64,000 bases of DNA from Hyphomonas sp. L-53-1-40 (GCF_000682775.1 NZ_AWFI01000012.1:372001-436000), one strand, 5' to 3'. Positions 27,556 to 36,504 are shown, numbered from the stretch's first letter. Made by a program: numbers and translations. The notes: generated from the sequence alone by a model not told the origin.

Positions 27556-30003
27556 CTAGAACTGGGTGGAGAGTTCGATTCCGAACGTACGCGGCGCACC
27601 GAGGGAACCGACGAATTCGGCACCATAGGTTGTGCCCGTAAGAATCTGGTTGGTGAAATAGGTCTCGTCTGTCAGGTTTTCCCCAAACAACGCGACCTTG
27701 TATTGTCCGTGTCCCGGCGCATATGTCGCCCGCGTGCGCAGGACACCATAGCTATCCTGTGACGCCGCATTGATATTGAACACGGTAAAGAAGACCTGAT
27801 CCTGCCAGGCATAGTCCGCCCGAAGGGTCAGATCGCCGCCAAATGCCGCAAAGTCTGCCTGAGCGCCGATATTCATTTTCCATTCCGGAGCCCGAGGCAG
27901 CCTCAAACCATCAAGATTGCGCAGAGTTGATCCCGGCTCATCCGTCAGCGGTGCGGGACGCAAGGGTTCAGTCAGCTCGCCTTCGGTAAAAACCGCGTCG
28001 AGATAGGTTACCGACCCGTCGAGTTGAAACACATTACCGAGCAAGGCCGCAAACTCGACTTCAGCCCCTCTGACTTCCGCCTTGCCGACGTTCCGGATGA
28101 TGGGCTGGTTGGCGATCGAGTCCTGTGCCTGCAGGTTTGTGTAATCATATATGAATGTCGCCGCGTTGAGACGCAGTCGCTTGTCGAGCAGTCCAGCTTT
28201 GACGCCGGCTTCATAGGCCCAGATTTCCTCAGGCTCGTATGGGGTTCGCTGGCTGGATCCAATATTGTATCCGCCACTCTTGAAGCCACGCTGGGCGCTC
28301 GCATAAAGAAGCAGGTCATCCGCAGCCGTCCATTCAAGGGCGAATTTCGGCGTGGTCGCATCAAAGGTCGCAGGGCCCTCGACTGGTGCAACCACGAACC
28401 CAAACGGGTCTGGCTGGACACCATCACGGCTTTCACTAACGGCGTTGGGGAAAAACAGAACTTCCGGTGCAAACCTAACAAGAGACCCGCCCGGTGCTGA
28501 CGGGAGAAAGGCGAGGTCGAAATTCTGGAAGCCGTCACGCTCTTCCTCAGAATAGCGCAGACCGGCCTTCAATGTCAGCCTGTCGGTCAGATCGAAACTC
28601 GTATCAATGAAGATATTGTATGCTTCGGTTTCCTGACGCCCGTTCAGGTGCAGCTCGCAACATAGCGTGCTTTCCGGAATGCTGACCGGAAAGGGTGGCA
28701 GGACACCCGCAGTCTGCAGATCAAGCAGGCCTTGCGTAAGGATCGGCTCCCAGAAGTCGCCAAAGATGTTGTTCTGGATATCATTCTCTTCAGAAAAGTA
28801 TCCGCCCCCGGCAATCCAGCTGAAACGTCCTCCGGACGGGGAGGATAGCTGGAAATCGGCGTTCCATTGCTCATGATCTTCGGCGCGATGGATGTAGGTA
28901 TTGAACTTGTCTCCGAGATCAAACGAGTTCTGGAAGTCAGGATTTGAATTCTTGTAGCCGGTGATGACCTGAACATCATAGTCGCCGAGGGCCCAGTCGA
29001 GCCGCCCTGTGAGACCCCACACGCTTGTTTCGTTGAAATAGTCGACTGCCGAAAAGATGTCGCGAGAGGCGGGTGCCGAGATACGGCCACTATTCTTGAT
29101 GCCGAAATAGGGCAGCGTCTGGGAGCCCTCGCGAGTCCCGAGCCAGCCCGGCACTTCATCCTGGTACCCCAGGCTCGCAAAATGGAAGACGTTGGCGCGA
29201 TCGTCCGCTTCGTAATAGTCCCCCGTCAGGGTGAGCATGGCGGTGGGCGTCAAATCGACCTCCACCGTGGCGCGGGCGGTGATGTCGTGCTTGTCCTCCG
29301 CATCGAATGTGCGATCGGGCTGGGATGCGGGGAGTGACCCACGTGGCAGATGAACCGCCGTGTACCCGGCGCGATCCTCCTTCTGGACCGCCAGACGGGC
29401 CCGCACACGGTCATTGAGAGGGCCGCTCAGGGCGGCGAATGCGTGCGTGCGATCATAATTGCCAAGGATCAGTCGCGCTTCGCCGACGAATTCATCGGTG
29501 GGGCGCTTTGTGATGATGTTGACGGCGCCACCGGTGGCGTTGCGCCCGTAGAGGGTTCCCTGTGGACCGCGCAAGACTTCCACGCGCTCTATGTCAAAGA
29601 AACCAGGACCAATTGCAGCCGCGCGCGACAAATAGACTCCGTCCAGATAGGTCGCCGTGGAACTGTCGGCACCGGCCACGATGACCGGCGTACCGATGCC
29701 ACGAATAAAAATGGACGTGTCTCCCTGATAGTTGGAAACGTGAAGTCCCGGAACCATGTCTGCGACATCTTCGACGGACTGGACCGACCGGTCGAGCAAT
29801 GCCTCGCTGTCGAGCGCCGAAACCGAAGCTCCCGTACTCTGAATATTTTCCTCTCGCCGCGTGGCCGTAACCGTGACCGTACTCAGAGTACGGGACTCCA
29901 TCTCAGGCTCAGCCTCGCCTGAGACATCCTGCGCGGCGGCCGACTGCATGACCATGGCAAAAGCGCACACCGAAACGGTGGCGCCAAGAGCGCGTTTCAA
30001 CAT
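27556..30003 (-). CDS. TonB-dependent receptor
   Basis: 815 residues. The start at 30003 has an excellent ribosome site (GGGAGGGAAC) and begins a signal peptide (MLKRALGATVSVCAFAMVMQ, ending SAAAQ). The TonB-box-like STVTVTATRREE is followed by the plug domain (SVEDVADMVPGLHV, YGRNATGGAVNI) and a 22-stranded barrel ending in FGIELSTQF with a terminal Phe. It probably imports a bulky or hydrophobic substrate for the P450/crotonase genes. An in-frame start at 30054 is rejected because it would put residues before the signal peptide. An operator-like site lies about 75 bases upstream. Confidence 0.92.
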   Translation of the reverse strand: MLKRALGATVSVCAFAMVMQSAAAQDVSGEAEPEMESRTLSTVTVTATRREENIQSTGASVSALDSEALLDRSVQSVEDVADMVPGLHVSNYQGDTSIFIRGIGTPVIVAGADSSTATYLDGVYLSRAAAIGPGFFDIERVEVLRGPQGTLYGRNATGGAVNIITKRPTDEFVGEARLILGNYDRTHAFAALSGPLNDRVRARLAVQKEDRAGYTAVHLPRGSLPASQPDRTFDAEDKHDITARATVEVDLTPTAMLTLTGDYYEADDRANVFHFASLGYQDEVPGWLGTREGSQTLPYFGIKNSGRISAPASRDIFSAVDYFNETSVWGLTGRLDWALGDYDVQVITGYKNSNPDFQNSFDLGDKFNTYIHRAEDHEQWNADFQLSSPSGGRFSWIAGGGYFSEENDIQNNIFGDFWEPILTQGLLDLQTAGVLPPFPVSIPESTLCCELHLNGRQETEAYNIFIDTSFDLTDRLTLKAGLRYSEEERDGFQNFDLAFLPSAPGGSLVRFAPEVLFFPNAVSESRDGVQPDPFGFVVAPVEGPATFDATTPKFALEWTAADDLLLYASAQRGFKSGGYNIGSSQRTPYEPEEIWAYEAGVKAGLLDKRLRLNAATFIYDYTNLQAQDSIANQPIIRNVGKAEVRGAEVEFAALLGNVFQLDGSVTYLDAVFTEGELTEPLRPAPLTDEPGSTLRNLDGLRLPRAPEWKMNIGAQADFAAFGGDLTLRADYAWQDQVFFTVFNINAASQDSYGVLRTRATYAPGHGQYKVALFGENLTDETYFTNQILTGTTYGAEFVGSLGAPRTFGIELSTQF

Positions 30004-30075
30004 TGTTCCCTCCCTTACCCCCGCGGTGCGAGGGTTCTTTTTGTTATACCGCAAGATGTCCCTCGTTGATTGTTT

Positions 30076-30093
30076 CCGTCAAGACCCTTTTTG
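30076..30093 (-). promoter_or_regulatory. Operator-like element upstream of the TonB receptor gene
   Basis: Reading toward the receptor gene: CAAAAAGGGTCTTGACGG. It shares AAAAGGGTC(C/T)T with the sites before the crotonase and the P450, and the right arm is less symmetrical than in those two. Confidence 0.4.
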
Positions 30094-30249
30094 AAACCAA
30101 GATCACTCACCTTCACAAAATCGCGCGCCTGTGCATCACTCCGCCTCAACACCCCTCAATTTACTACGTTGTTTTAATTTTATTTTTCTATTGCGCATGC
30201 ACCAGAGCAATTCCGGGCACCGAATCATTGTCAAAACTCGCACATTGAA

Positions 30250-30270
30250 TAAAAGGGTCCTCAAGACCTC
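30250..30270 (+). promoter_or_regulatory. Operator-like element upstream of the crotonase gene
   Basis: Reads TAAAAGGGTCCTCAAGACC, with the imperfect inverted repeat GGTCCTCAAGACC at 30256-30268, ending 27 bases before the crotonase start. Such a position fits a repressor site over the promoter or leader. Confidence 0.45.
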
Positions 30271-30294
30271 TTTTGCATGTAAAGGACCTGAAAT

Positions 30295-31158
30295 ATGCCT
30301 GGATATACGATCGGACTGGACGCAGGAATCGCCCACCTCATATTGGAGCGCCCCCAGTCAGGGAATGCGTTGGGCGCCGGATTCTGGAATGGACTAGCAC
30401 CCGATATCTCCGCGCTCGATCGCAGTGGGGAAGTACGCGCCATGGTTCTGTCAACAGGCGGACGAAATTTCTGCGCAGGAATGGATCTCGTTGAATTTGC
30501 AGGCGGTATCCCCGAGCCTGACTCACCCGGCGCCCGCGAGAGTTTCTACCATCTCGCTCTTTCCTTGCAGGAGACTTTCTCTTGCCTGGAGCGCGCACGC
30601 TTCCCCGTTTTTGCGGCAATACAGGGCGCTTGCCTCGGCGCCGGTCTGGAGCTGGCCGCAGCATGCGATCTCAGATACGCGACCCGCGACTCTTATTTCC
30701 GGATTGAGGAAATCAATACAGGTATCATGGCGGATGTCGGGGCATTGCAGCGCCTGCCGAAAATCCTGCCTGAGCCGGTTGTAAAAGAGATGGCATTTTT
30801 GGGCGAGACACTGCATGCGGACGAAGCGGCCCAGCATGGCTTTGTGACCCGCCTTGCGGATACGCCGGATGCGGCGATCAAACTGGCCATGGCCGCCGCA
30901 GATCAGGTGTGCAGGAAGGCACCTGTCGCCATCGCAGGGACAAAAGCCGCCTTGCGATGGGCACGTGACCATTCTGTTGCGGATTCCCTGGAATGGTCTG
31001 CCCGTACGCAGTCGGCATTGTGGAGCACGCATGATATTTCCGCCGCCCTTCGTGCCAGAAAAGCGCGCACTGATCCGTTATTTGAACCACTCCTGGCCAA
31101 GCCGGTGATGGGAGGATCAACATCCAGTCCAAGGGGCGGCGACCCGCAACCTGACTGA
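30295..31158 (+). CDS. Crotonase-family protein, delta(3,5)-delta(2,4)-dienoyl-CoA isomerase-like
   Basis: 287 residues with a crotonase fold: the oxyanion-hole motif NFCAGMDL (58-65) and GACLGAGLEL (111-120). Alignment by eye to ECH1-type dienoyl-CoA isomerases is good over CDLRYATRDSYFRIEE and TGIMADVGALQRLPK: the acidic residues equivalent to rat Asp176, Glu196 and Asp204 are Asp125, Glu139 and Asp147. The function is therefore more likely dienoyl-CoA isomerisation, or a related crotonase reaction, than simple hydration. The start has AAAGGA upstream. Divergent from the TonB receptor gene. Confidence 0.83.
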   Translation: MPGYTIGLDAGIAHLILERPQSGNALGAGFWNGLAPDISALDRSGEVRAMVLSTGGRNFCAGMDLVEFAGGIPEPDSPGARESFYHLALSLQETFSCLERARFPVFAAIQGACLGAGLELAAACDLRYATRDSYFRIEEINTGIMADVGALQRLPKILPEPVVKEMAFLGETLHADEAAQHGFVTRLADTPDAAIKLAMAAADQVCRKAPVAIAGTKAALRWARDHSVADSLEWSARTQSALWSTHDISAALRARKARTDPLFEPLLAKPVMGGSTSSPRGGDPQPD

Positions 31159-31168
31159 ATGCTAATCC

Positions 31169-31699
31169 TTATCCAGTGTGAGTGCCTCGTACCGGATAAT
31201 CCTTCTCGCGAATAAAGGTAAGGCCATCCAGCAAGCCCTTCAGCGCAGGACGCGCAAAGGGGGCATTCGATATGTCAACGATCTGCAACTTGCAATCATC
31301 CCTCACAACGAATGTTGCCGGTTCTGCAAAGGGGCGGTCAGTTTCCTCCGGGCTCCGGGGGTCGGATACGAACAGGCCCAACTCTGCCATCTGCGCGGTG
31401 CTGAGACCATAACCGATCGTGCCCATGTAGCCGATATCGCTGGCAGAGGCTTTCGCCTTTTCTTCCGGATCAGCAGAAACCGCGACGACATCAACGTCGA
31501 TCGCAGCAAAATCATCGAGCATGCCATTCAGCTCTGTCAGATAAGTCTTGCAGATGGGACAATGCTTTCCGCGATAGACAATGATCAGCTTCCAGTTCCC
31601 GCGCTCCCGGTTGGGGACGCCGAGCTTGGTGTCACCCCCACCCAGTGTGGCAACCTCGATGTCAGGAAACGATGCGGCGGGTGTCAGAGTATTGGGCAT
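31169..31699 (-). CDS. Peroxiredoxin-like (AhpC/TSA-type) redoxin
   Basis: 176 residues of thioredoxin fold. The start at 31699 has AGGA upstream; the frame stays open further upstream but is not protein-like. The active-site region VYRGKHCPICKTYLTELNGM carries Cys47-Pro-Ile-Cys50, unlike the single peroxidatic Cys in PxxxT/SxxC of classic AhpC. It could reduce peroxides or act as a thiol oxidoreductase. Converges with the crotonase gene 10 bases away. Confidence 0.85.
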   Translation of the reverse strand: MPNTLTPAASFPDIEVATLGGGDTKLGVPNRERGNWKLIIVYRGKHCPICKTYLTELNGMLDDFAAIDVDVVAVSADPEEKAKASASDIGYMGTIGYGLSTAQMAELGLFVSDPRSPEETDRPFAEPATFVVRDDCKLQIVDISNAPFARPALKGLLDGLTFIREKDYPVRGTHTG

Positions 31700-32056
31700 G
31701 AACTGTATCCTATGATTATCTGCGGGCAGTAACACTAGCTCACAACTGGACCGCTTGTTCCGCTTCACGCGCGATGAAACACAGATTTGAGCCGCGCACA
31801 CATCTCGCAAGGTATCTGGAATTGCGCAATGAACTTCCCAAATCCAAAGCAACCGAGCAGGCGCCGGAACTGGAATGACGGTCCGGCCTCCTTGTTCCGG
31901 TCACTAAAAAGAGAGGGCCGGTGTTTGAAGTTGATGCCCGTGTCGGATAGTCCAGCCTCACGCAGGCGACCAGCGCGATCAATCTCATTTTTACCGGTTG
32001 CGGGCCAATTCCACATCGCATTTCCCGCAAAACAGGTGATAGACCCTTGTTTTTGC
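31700..32056. other. Intergenic stretch without a recognised gene
   Basis: About 357 bases between the peroxiredoxin start and the tRNA-Thr 3' end. It presumably holds the peroxiredoxin promoter. Its leftward frame at 31765-32016 has no ribosome site and no family resemblance. I see no repeat, no RNA structure of note and no strong terminator. Confidence 0.5.
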
Positions 32057-32132
32057 TGGTGCCGGCTGAGGGACTCGAACCCCCGACCCTCTGATTACAA
32101 ATCAGATGCTCTACCAGCTGAGCTAAGCCGGC
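32057..32132 (-). tRNA. tRNA-Thr (anticodon UGU)
   Basis: 76-nt cloverleaf on the minus strand. The acceptor stem GCCGGCT pairs with AGCCGGC, the D-arm includes TAGCTCAGCTGGTAGAGCA, the anticodon arm is TCTGA-TTTGTAA-TCAGA giving UGU, and the T-arm is GGGGGTTCGAGTCCCTC. The 3' CCA is encoded at 32057-32059. Reads ACA codons. Confidence 0.97.
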
Positions 32133-32373
32133 CACGCTGGAATGGGTGTCACTACTTCGATCAGCGCGGCGGCGCAAGCGGGTGTTCCAGTCAAATTGTT
32201 ATCAGTTCGCTCCGGAGCCGATTTCTTTCAAATTCCCCAACTCTGCCCCATTCGCCCTGATGGCCGCATATTTCCGCCTCAAAGGGCGTCTATCCCATCC
32301 TTCATGAGACCACACACCAAGATGTGGCGTTGATGGGTGTCAGACGACACGGGAGCCTGAAGGAATACTGGAA

Positions 32374-32847
32374 ATGAAACGCGCACAGATACTGGCCGGC
32401 TTCAGCATCGCCGCAATCGCCTTGGCATTCCCTGCCATGTCGGACGCCCCGAAGGCTCCGCCCCTTGAGCCTGTTCATGTTCCTTACGAAAAGACCTGCC
32501 AGGATACTCGAATCACCGTCTATTTCTCAAAGCAGGAATCAGTCCTTTCCTCTTATGCGGTTCGCTCGCTCAACACGGCTGGCGACCAGCTTGCCGGATG
32601 CGCCGTATCGGACATCGAGGCTAGTGTCGTATCAGCCGATGCTAACGACGACATGGCAGCCACCAGCCTGTCTGAAGCTCGCGCCGCCGTGGTGCTTGAA
32701 GCCCTGAACGCGCGGGGTATCCGTGCGCGTGACATTCGCACGGCCTTTGTGTCGGCCGCTGAAGCCAACCCGTCAGATGCCCTCACATTCCCTATGGCGC
32801 GCCGCGTCGATCTTACCGTGACGGCCGCCACCGGCTACGGCCTGTAG
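32374..32847 (+). CDS. Exported OmpA-like domain protein
   Basis: 157 residues with an N-terminal signal peptide (ILAGFSIAAIALAFPAMS). The mature part resembles an OmpA/MotB C-terminal domain: RITVYFSKQESVLSSYAVRSL, then SLSEARAAVVLEALNARGIR and a closing ARRVDLTVT. It lacks a barrel or anchor, so it is likely a soluble periplasmic protein, possibly peptidoglycan-associated. The middle TDxxG motif is weak (VVSADANDD), so ligand binding may be altered. A terminator follows 58 bases downstream. Confidence 0.75.
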   Translation: MKRAQILAGFSIAAIALAFPAMSDAPKAPPLEPVHVPYEKTCQDTRITVYFSKQESVLSSYAVRSLNTAGDQLAGCAVSDIEASVVSADANDDMAATSLSEARAAVVLEALNARGIRARDIRTAFVSAAEANPSDALTFPMARRVDLTVTAATGYGL

Positions 32848-32904
32848 GCCTACAAATTTTCCTCCCGGAAAGTCCAGGATTCCTCACCGCGTCCTGGAAC
32901 CCCT

Positions 32905-32944
32905 CGCCCCGAGCGCCTTGCAGCGTGTTCGGGGCGTTCTTTTT
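32905..32944 (+). terminator. Rho-independent terminator after the OmpA-like gene
   Basis: Stem CGCCCCGA (32905-32912) / TCGGGGCG (32929-32936) with an inner GCGC/GCGT pairing, followed by TTCTTTTT. It separates this gene from metG. Confidence 0.85.
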
Positions 32945-33072
32945 GACGGACTGCCCTGTTATTTAAGGCGTCACAATTCTTTCCTTTCCGGCGCGCATCG
33001 CTAAAAGGTGCAGGGCAACCGGGCACACGGCCCGGCCTGCCCGCAACGCTATTTGGGAAAGACCGCATCTCC

Positions 33073-34803
33073 ATGACGCAAACCCGGCGCATTCTCGTTA
33101 CGTCCGCCCTGCCTTATATCAACGGCATCAAGCATCTCGGTAATCTGGCAGGCTCCATGCTGCCGGCGGATGTATATTCCCGCGTGATGCGACTGATGGG
33201 CCATGACGTGACCTATATCTGCGCCACAGACGAGCATGGCACGCCAGCTGAACTGGCCGCCCAGGCCGCCGAGATGAGCGTCCAGGCCTATTGCGACGAG
33301 CAGTACGAGATACAGCGCGCCGCAGGCGAGGGTTTCAACCTGTCCTATGACTGGTTTGGACGCTCCTCCCGCCCTGCCAACAGCGCACTTACCCAGCATT
33401 TCGCGCAAGTTCTGGAACAGAACGGACTGATCGAAGAGCGTACATCCAAACAGGTCTATTCTGTCGATGATGGCCGCTTCCTGCCCGACCGCTACGTCGA
33501 GGGCACATGCCCGACCTGTGGCTTCGAAAAGGCGCGCGGCGACCAGTGCGACAATTGCGGACGGCTCCTGGACCCGGTCGACCTGATTGACCCGTATTCC
33601 TCGGTCTCCGGCAGCAAGAATATCGAAATCCGCGACACCAACCATCTCTACCTGCTGCAGACGCAGATGCAGGACAAGATTCGCGACTGGGTGAACAGCA
33701 AGGGCGCCCAATGGCCTGGCCTTGCCGTTTCCATCGCCAACAAATGGCTGGATGAGGGCCTGATCGCCCGCGCCATCACGCGCGATCTGAGCTGGGGCGT
33801 GCCGGTGCTGGACGCCGATGGCAATCCGCGTCCGGGCTATGAAGACAAGGTCTTCTATGTCTGGTTCGACGCGCCTATCGAATACATCGCGGCTACGCAG
33901 GAATGGGCCGAAGCGACCGGGAATGATTGGGAAGCCCTCTGGCGTACCGACAAGGGCGCCGACGAAACTGAGTACGTCCAATTCATGGGCAAGGACAATG
34001 TCGCCTTCCACACGGTCAGCTTCCCCGTGACGCTGCTCGGCTCCGGAGAACCATGGAAGACGGTCGACAAGCTGAAGGCCTTCAATTGGGTCACTTGGTA
34101 TGGCGGCAAGTTCTCGACGTCGAACAAGCGCGGCGTCTTCATGGACCAGGCGCTGGAATTGCTGCCAGCCGATTACTGGCGGTGGTATCTGATCGCCAAT
34201 GCCCCAGAAGGCTCGGATGCTGCCTTCACCTGGGAAGGATTCCAGTCTGCGGTGAATTCCGACCTCGCCAACGTACTCGGTAATTTCGTCAACCGGATCA
34301 CCAAGTACACGGTGTCGAAGTTCGACGGCATGGTTCCGGAGACGGGCGAGGCCGGCGACGCCGAAGCGTGGATGACGGCGGAGCTGCAGGAGCGCCTGCC
34401 ACGTCTGATCGAGCATTATGAGGCGATGGAGTTCCGCAAGGCCGCAGCCGAGACCCGCGCAATCTGGGCCGCCGGCAATGAGTATCTTACCAAGGCCGAG
34501 CCATGGGTGAAGTACAAGTCAGATGTGGACGCGGCTGCTGTCGGCGTACGCACGGGCCTGAACCTAGCGGCCCTGTTTGGCATTCTCGCGCTGCCGATCA
34601 TTCCCGACGCGGGCAAGAAAATCCTCGATGCGCTCGGTATTCCTGACGAGCATTGGAGCTTCAGGTTCCGCGACATTCCCGGCCTGCTGAACGCCCTGCC
34701 GCCGGGCATGGAGATTTCTCCGCCAGACGTCTTGTTCCAGAAGATCGAAGACAGCCAGGTCGAAGAATGGACAGAGCGTTTCGGCGGAAGTGATCAGGCC
34801 TGA
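33073..34803 (+). CDS. metG: Methionyl-tRNA synthetase
   Basis: Charges tRNA-Met. 576 residues, without the C-terminal tRNA-binding extension. HIGH-like motif HLGN (21-24) after SALPYINGIK, a zinc knuckle with Cys146, Cys149, Cys159 and Cys162 (CPTCGFEKARGDQCDNCG), and a KMSKS-equivalent that reads KFSTS (346-350). The KFSTS form departs from the common KMSKS sequence. Its end overlaps the convergent methyltransferase gene by 10 bases. Confidence 0.96.
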   Translation: MTQTRRILVTSALPYINGIKHLGNLAGSMLPADVYSRVMRLMGHDVTYICATDEHGTPAELAAQAAEMSVQAYCDEQYEIQRAAGEGFNLSYDWFGRSSRPANSALTQHFAQVLEQNGLIEERTSKQVYSVDDGRFLPDRYVEGTCPTCGFEKARGDQCDNCGRLLDPVDLIDPYSSVSGSKNIEIRDTNHLYLLQTQMQDKIRDWVNSKGAQWPGLAVSIANKWLDEGLIARAITRDLSWGVPVLDADGNPRPGYEDKVFYVWFDAPIEYIAATQEWAEATGNDWEALWRTDKGADETEYVQFMGKDNVAFHTVSFPVTLLGSGEPWKTVDKLKAFNWVTWYGGKFSTSNKRGVFMDQALELLPADYWRWYLIANAPEGSDAAFTWEGFQSAVNSDLANVLGNFVNRITKYTVSKFDGMVPETGEAGDAEAWMTAELQERLPRLIEHYEAMEFRKAAAETRAIWAAGNEYLTKAEPWVKYKSDVDAAAVGVRTGLNLAALFGILALPIIPDAGKKILDALGIPDEHWSFRFRDIPGLLNALPPGMEISPPDVLFQKIEDSQVEEWTERFGGSDQA

Positions 34804-35486
34804 CGCTCGAATATGACGCTCAGATTGTTGGCCGGCATATCGATGATTTTCGCGACAGACAGGCCGACTTCTTCGGCCAGCGGGATGATCTGACGATCCA
34901 GATCACGGACTCCCCAAGTGGAGTCTCGCGATTGCAGGCTCTCGGTGAATGCCGCGTTGGATGGCGCGATCTCACCATTGCGCGCGAAGGGTCCGTACAG
35001 GAACAGCTTGCCACCCGGCTTCAACAGCCTACCTGCGCCAGCTATGAGCCCAAGTGCGGCCTCGAAAGGCGCAATATGAATCATGTTGATTGAGACTATG
35101 GCATCCCAATAGCCGGGTCGTTCCACTTCTCCCCACAGCCCCTCGGAAGCGTCCACGACGACAGGCCCCGCCAGTCGATCATGCGAACTGGCGTTCCCCC
35201 AGGCCTTCTGGCTGGCGCGGCTTTCCGCATCAATGTCGGAATAAGTCCAGTAGAGCTCGCCAAGCGCCCGGGTCAGGTGAGCCCCATGCTCGCCAGTGCC
35301 GGAAGCGATCTCGAGAACGTGCCCGCCTTTACAGACATGTTCGCGAAACACGCTGAGGATCGGGTCACGATTGCGCGCAACAGATGGCGAGTAACGCCGA
35401 CCATCCCCCTCGGTGCCCCGCACCTCTAGAGCGACTGGCTTGCCACTTTCAGACTTTGGGTAGGCCCCATCAGACCCATTTGTCAT
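34794..35486 (-). CDS. DUF938 family SAM-dependent methyltransferase-like protein
   Basis: 230 residues. Rossmann-like methyltransferase motif I is VLEIASGTGEHGAHLTRAL, followed by YWTYSDID and the DUF938 signature SINMIHIAPFEAALGL and LLKPGGKLFLYGPF. The N-terminal SPSVARNRDPIL is also typical. The substrate is unknown. Its start overlaps the aldo/keto reductase stop by 4 bases, so the two are co-translated. Confidence 0.88.
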   Translation of the reverse strand: MTNGSDGAYPKSESGKPVALEVRGTEGDGRRYSPSVARNRDPILSVFREHVCKGGHVLEIASGTGEHGAHLTRALGELYWTYSDIDAESRASQKAWGNASSHDRLAGPVVVDASEGLWGEVERPGYWDAIVSINMIHIAPFEAALGLIAGAGRLLKPGGKLFLYGPFARNGEIAPSNAAFTESLQSRDSTWGVRDLDRQIIPLAEEVGLSVAKIIDMPANNLSVIFERQA

Positions 35487-36493
35487 TGGGTCTGCTCGAA
35501 GGGATACATCTCCGTGGTTACGACCGCCTGCCCCAAACTGTTGTAGCGTGGGCCAACGGCTTTCTCCGGCAAGAAGAATGCATCCAGCCGCGCAACCATA
35601 TCTTTCGACAATTGGACGCTGCCTGCCTGCCAGTTCTCTTCAAGATGAGCGAGACTGGTGGTACCCGGGATCGGGAGAATATTATCTCCCTTGGCAAGCG
35701 TCCAGGCGAGCGCCAATTGTGCCACTGAACAGTCCACTTCTTTAGCGCAGGCCCGCGCCTCGTCCAACAGGGGCAGGTTCCGGGCATAGTTTTCTGGCGT
35801 GAAGCGTGGAAAGATGGATCCACGCAAATCCGACTCATGGAATTTCGCCGGATCCACCGGCGGATCGGCAAGAAAGCCGCGTCCCACGGGCGAGAAGGCC
35901 ACGAGCGCCACACCCAGCTCTTCACACGCCGCCTTGATGGCGATTTCCGGGTTGCGAACCCAGAGAGAGTACTCGCTCTGCATTGCCGCAATCGGATGCA
36001 CGGCGTTCGCGCGGCGCAAATCGGCTTCGCCCATTTCCGACAAGCCGATCATGCGGATTTTGCCTTCTTGTACGAGGTCCGCCAATGCGCCAACCGAGTC
36101 CTCAATCGGCACGTTCGGATCCGGGCGGTGCATGTAGTAGAGATCGATCACATCTGTTTGCAGGCGCTTCAGGCTGGCCTCGCAGGCGGCCTTGATGCTT
36201 TCTGGCCGCGCGTCCAGCGTCCGCTGGCCACCATCAAACCCCAACACACATTTACTGGCGAGGAAATAGCTGTTCCTTCTATCCTTCAGCGCCTGCCCGA
36301 TCAGCTCCTCGCTGCGCCCGAAGCCGTAGAGCGTTGCCGTGTCGAGAAAGTCGTAGCCGAGGTCCAGCGCGCGCACGAGCAAGCCCTTGGCTTCCGCCTC
36401 ATCCATCGGCGGGCCATACGCATGCGTAATGTTCATGCAGCCGAGGCCAACCGGGTAAACCTCCCGGTCTCCAATACGTCGTTTTGCAGTCAT
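35483..36493 (-). CDS. Aldo/keto reductase
   Basis: 336 residues, TIM-barrel NADPH-dependent oxidoreductase. The catalytic tetrad is intact: Asp51 and Tyr56 (FLDTATLYG), Lys81 (ASKC) and His122 (YYMHRPD). The cofactor loop near the C-terminus is LPIPGTTSLAHLEEN. It resembles the AKR13/YakC-like group, which reduces aldehydes. It lies between the acyl-CoA ligase gene (11-base gap) and the DUF938 gene (4-base overlap) in one operon. Confidence 0.92.
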   Translation of the reverse strand: MTAKRRIGDREVYPVGLGCMNITHAYGPPMDEAEAKGLLVRALDLGYDFLDTATLYGFGRSEELIGQALKDRRNSYFLASKCVLGFDGGQRTLDARPESIKAACEASLKRLQTDVIDLYYMHRPDPNVPIEDSVGALADLVQEGKIRMIGLSEMGEADLRRANAVHPIAAMQSEYSLWVRNPEIAIKAACEELGVALVAFSPVGRGFLADPPVDPAKFHESDLRGSIFPRFTPENYARNLPLLDEARACAKEVDCSVAQLALAWTLAKGDNILPIPGTTSLAHLEENWQAGSVQLSKDMVARLDAFFLPEKAVGPRYNSLGQAVVTTEMYPFEQTQ

Positions 36494-36504
36494 GGTGTGG
36501 GTCC

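Noticed and set aside
31765-32016. An 83-codon leftward reading frame downstream of tRNA-Thr
   Set aside because: No ribosome site, no signal peptide or domain, and no sign of coding bias compared with neighbouring genes.
33049-34416. A 455-codon leftward reading frame opposite metG
   Set aside because: Antisense to a fully conserved metG; no ribosome site or protein-family resemblance.
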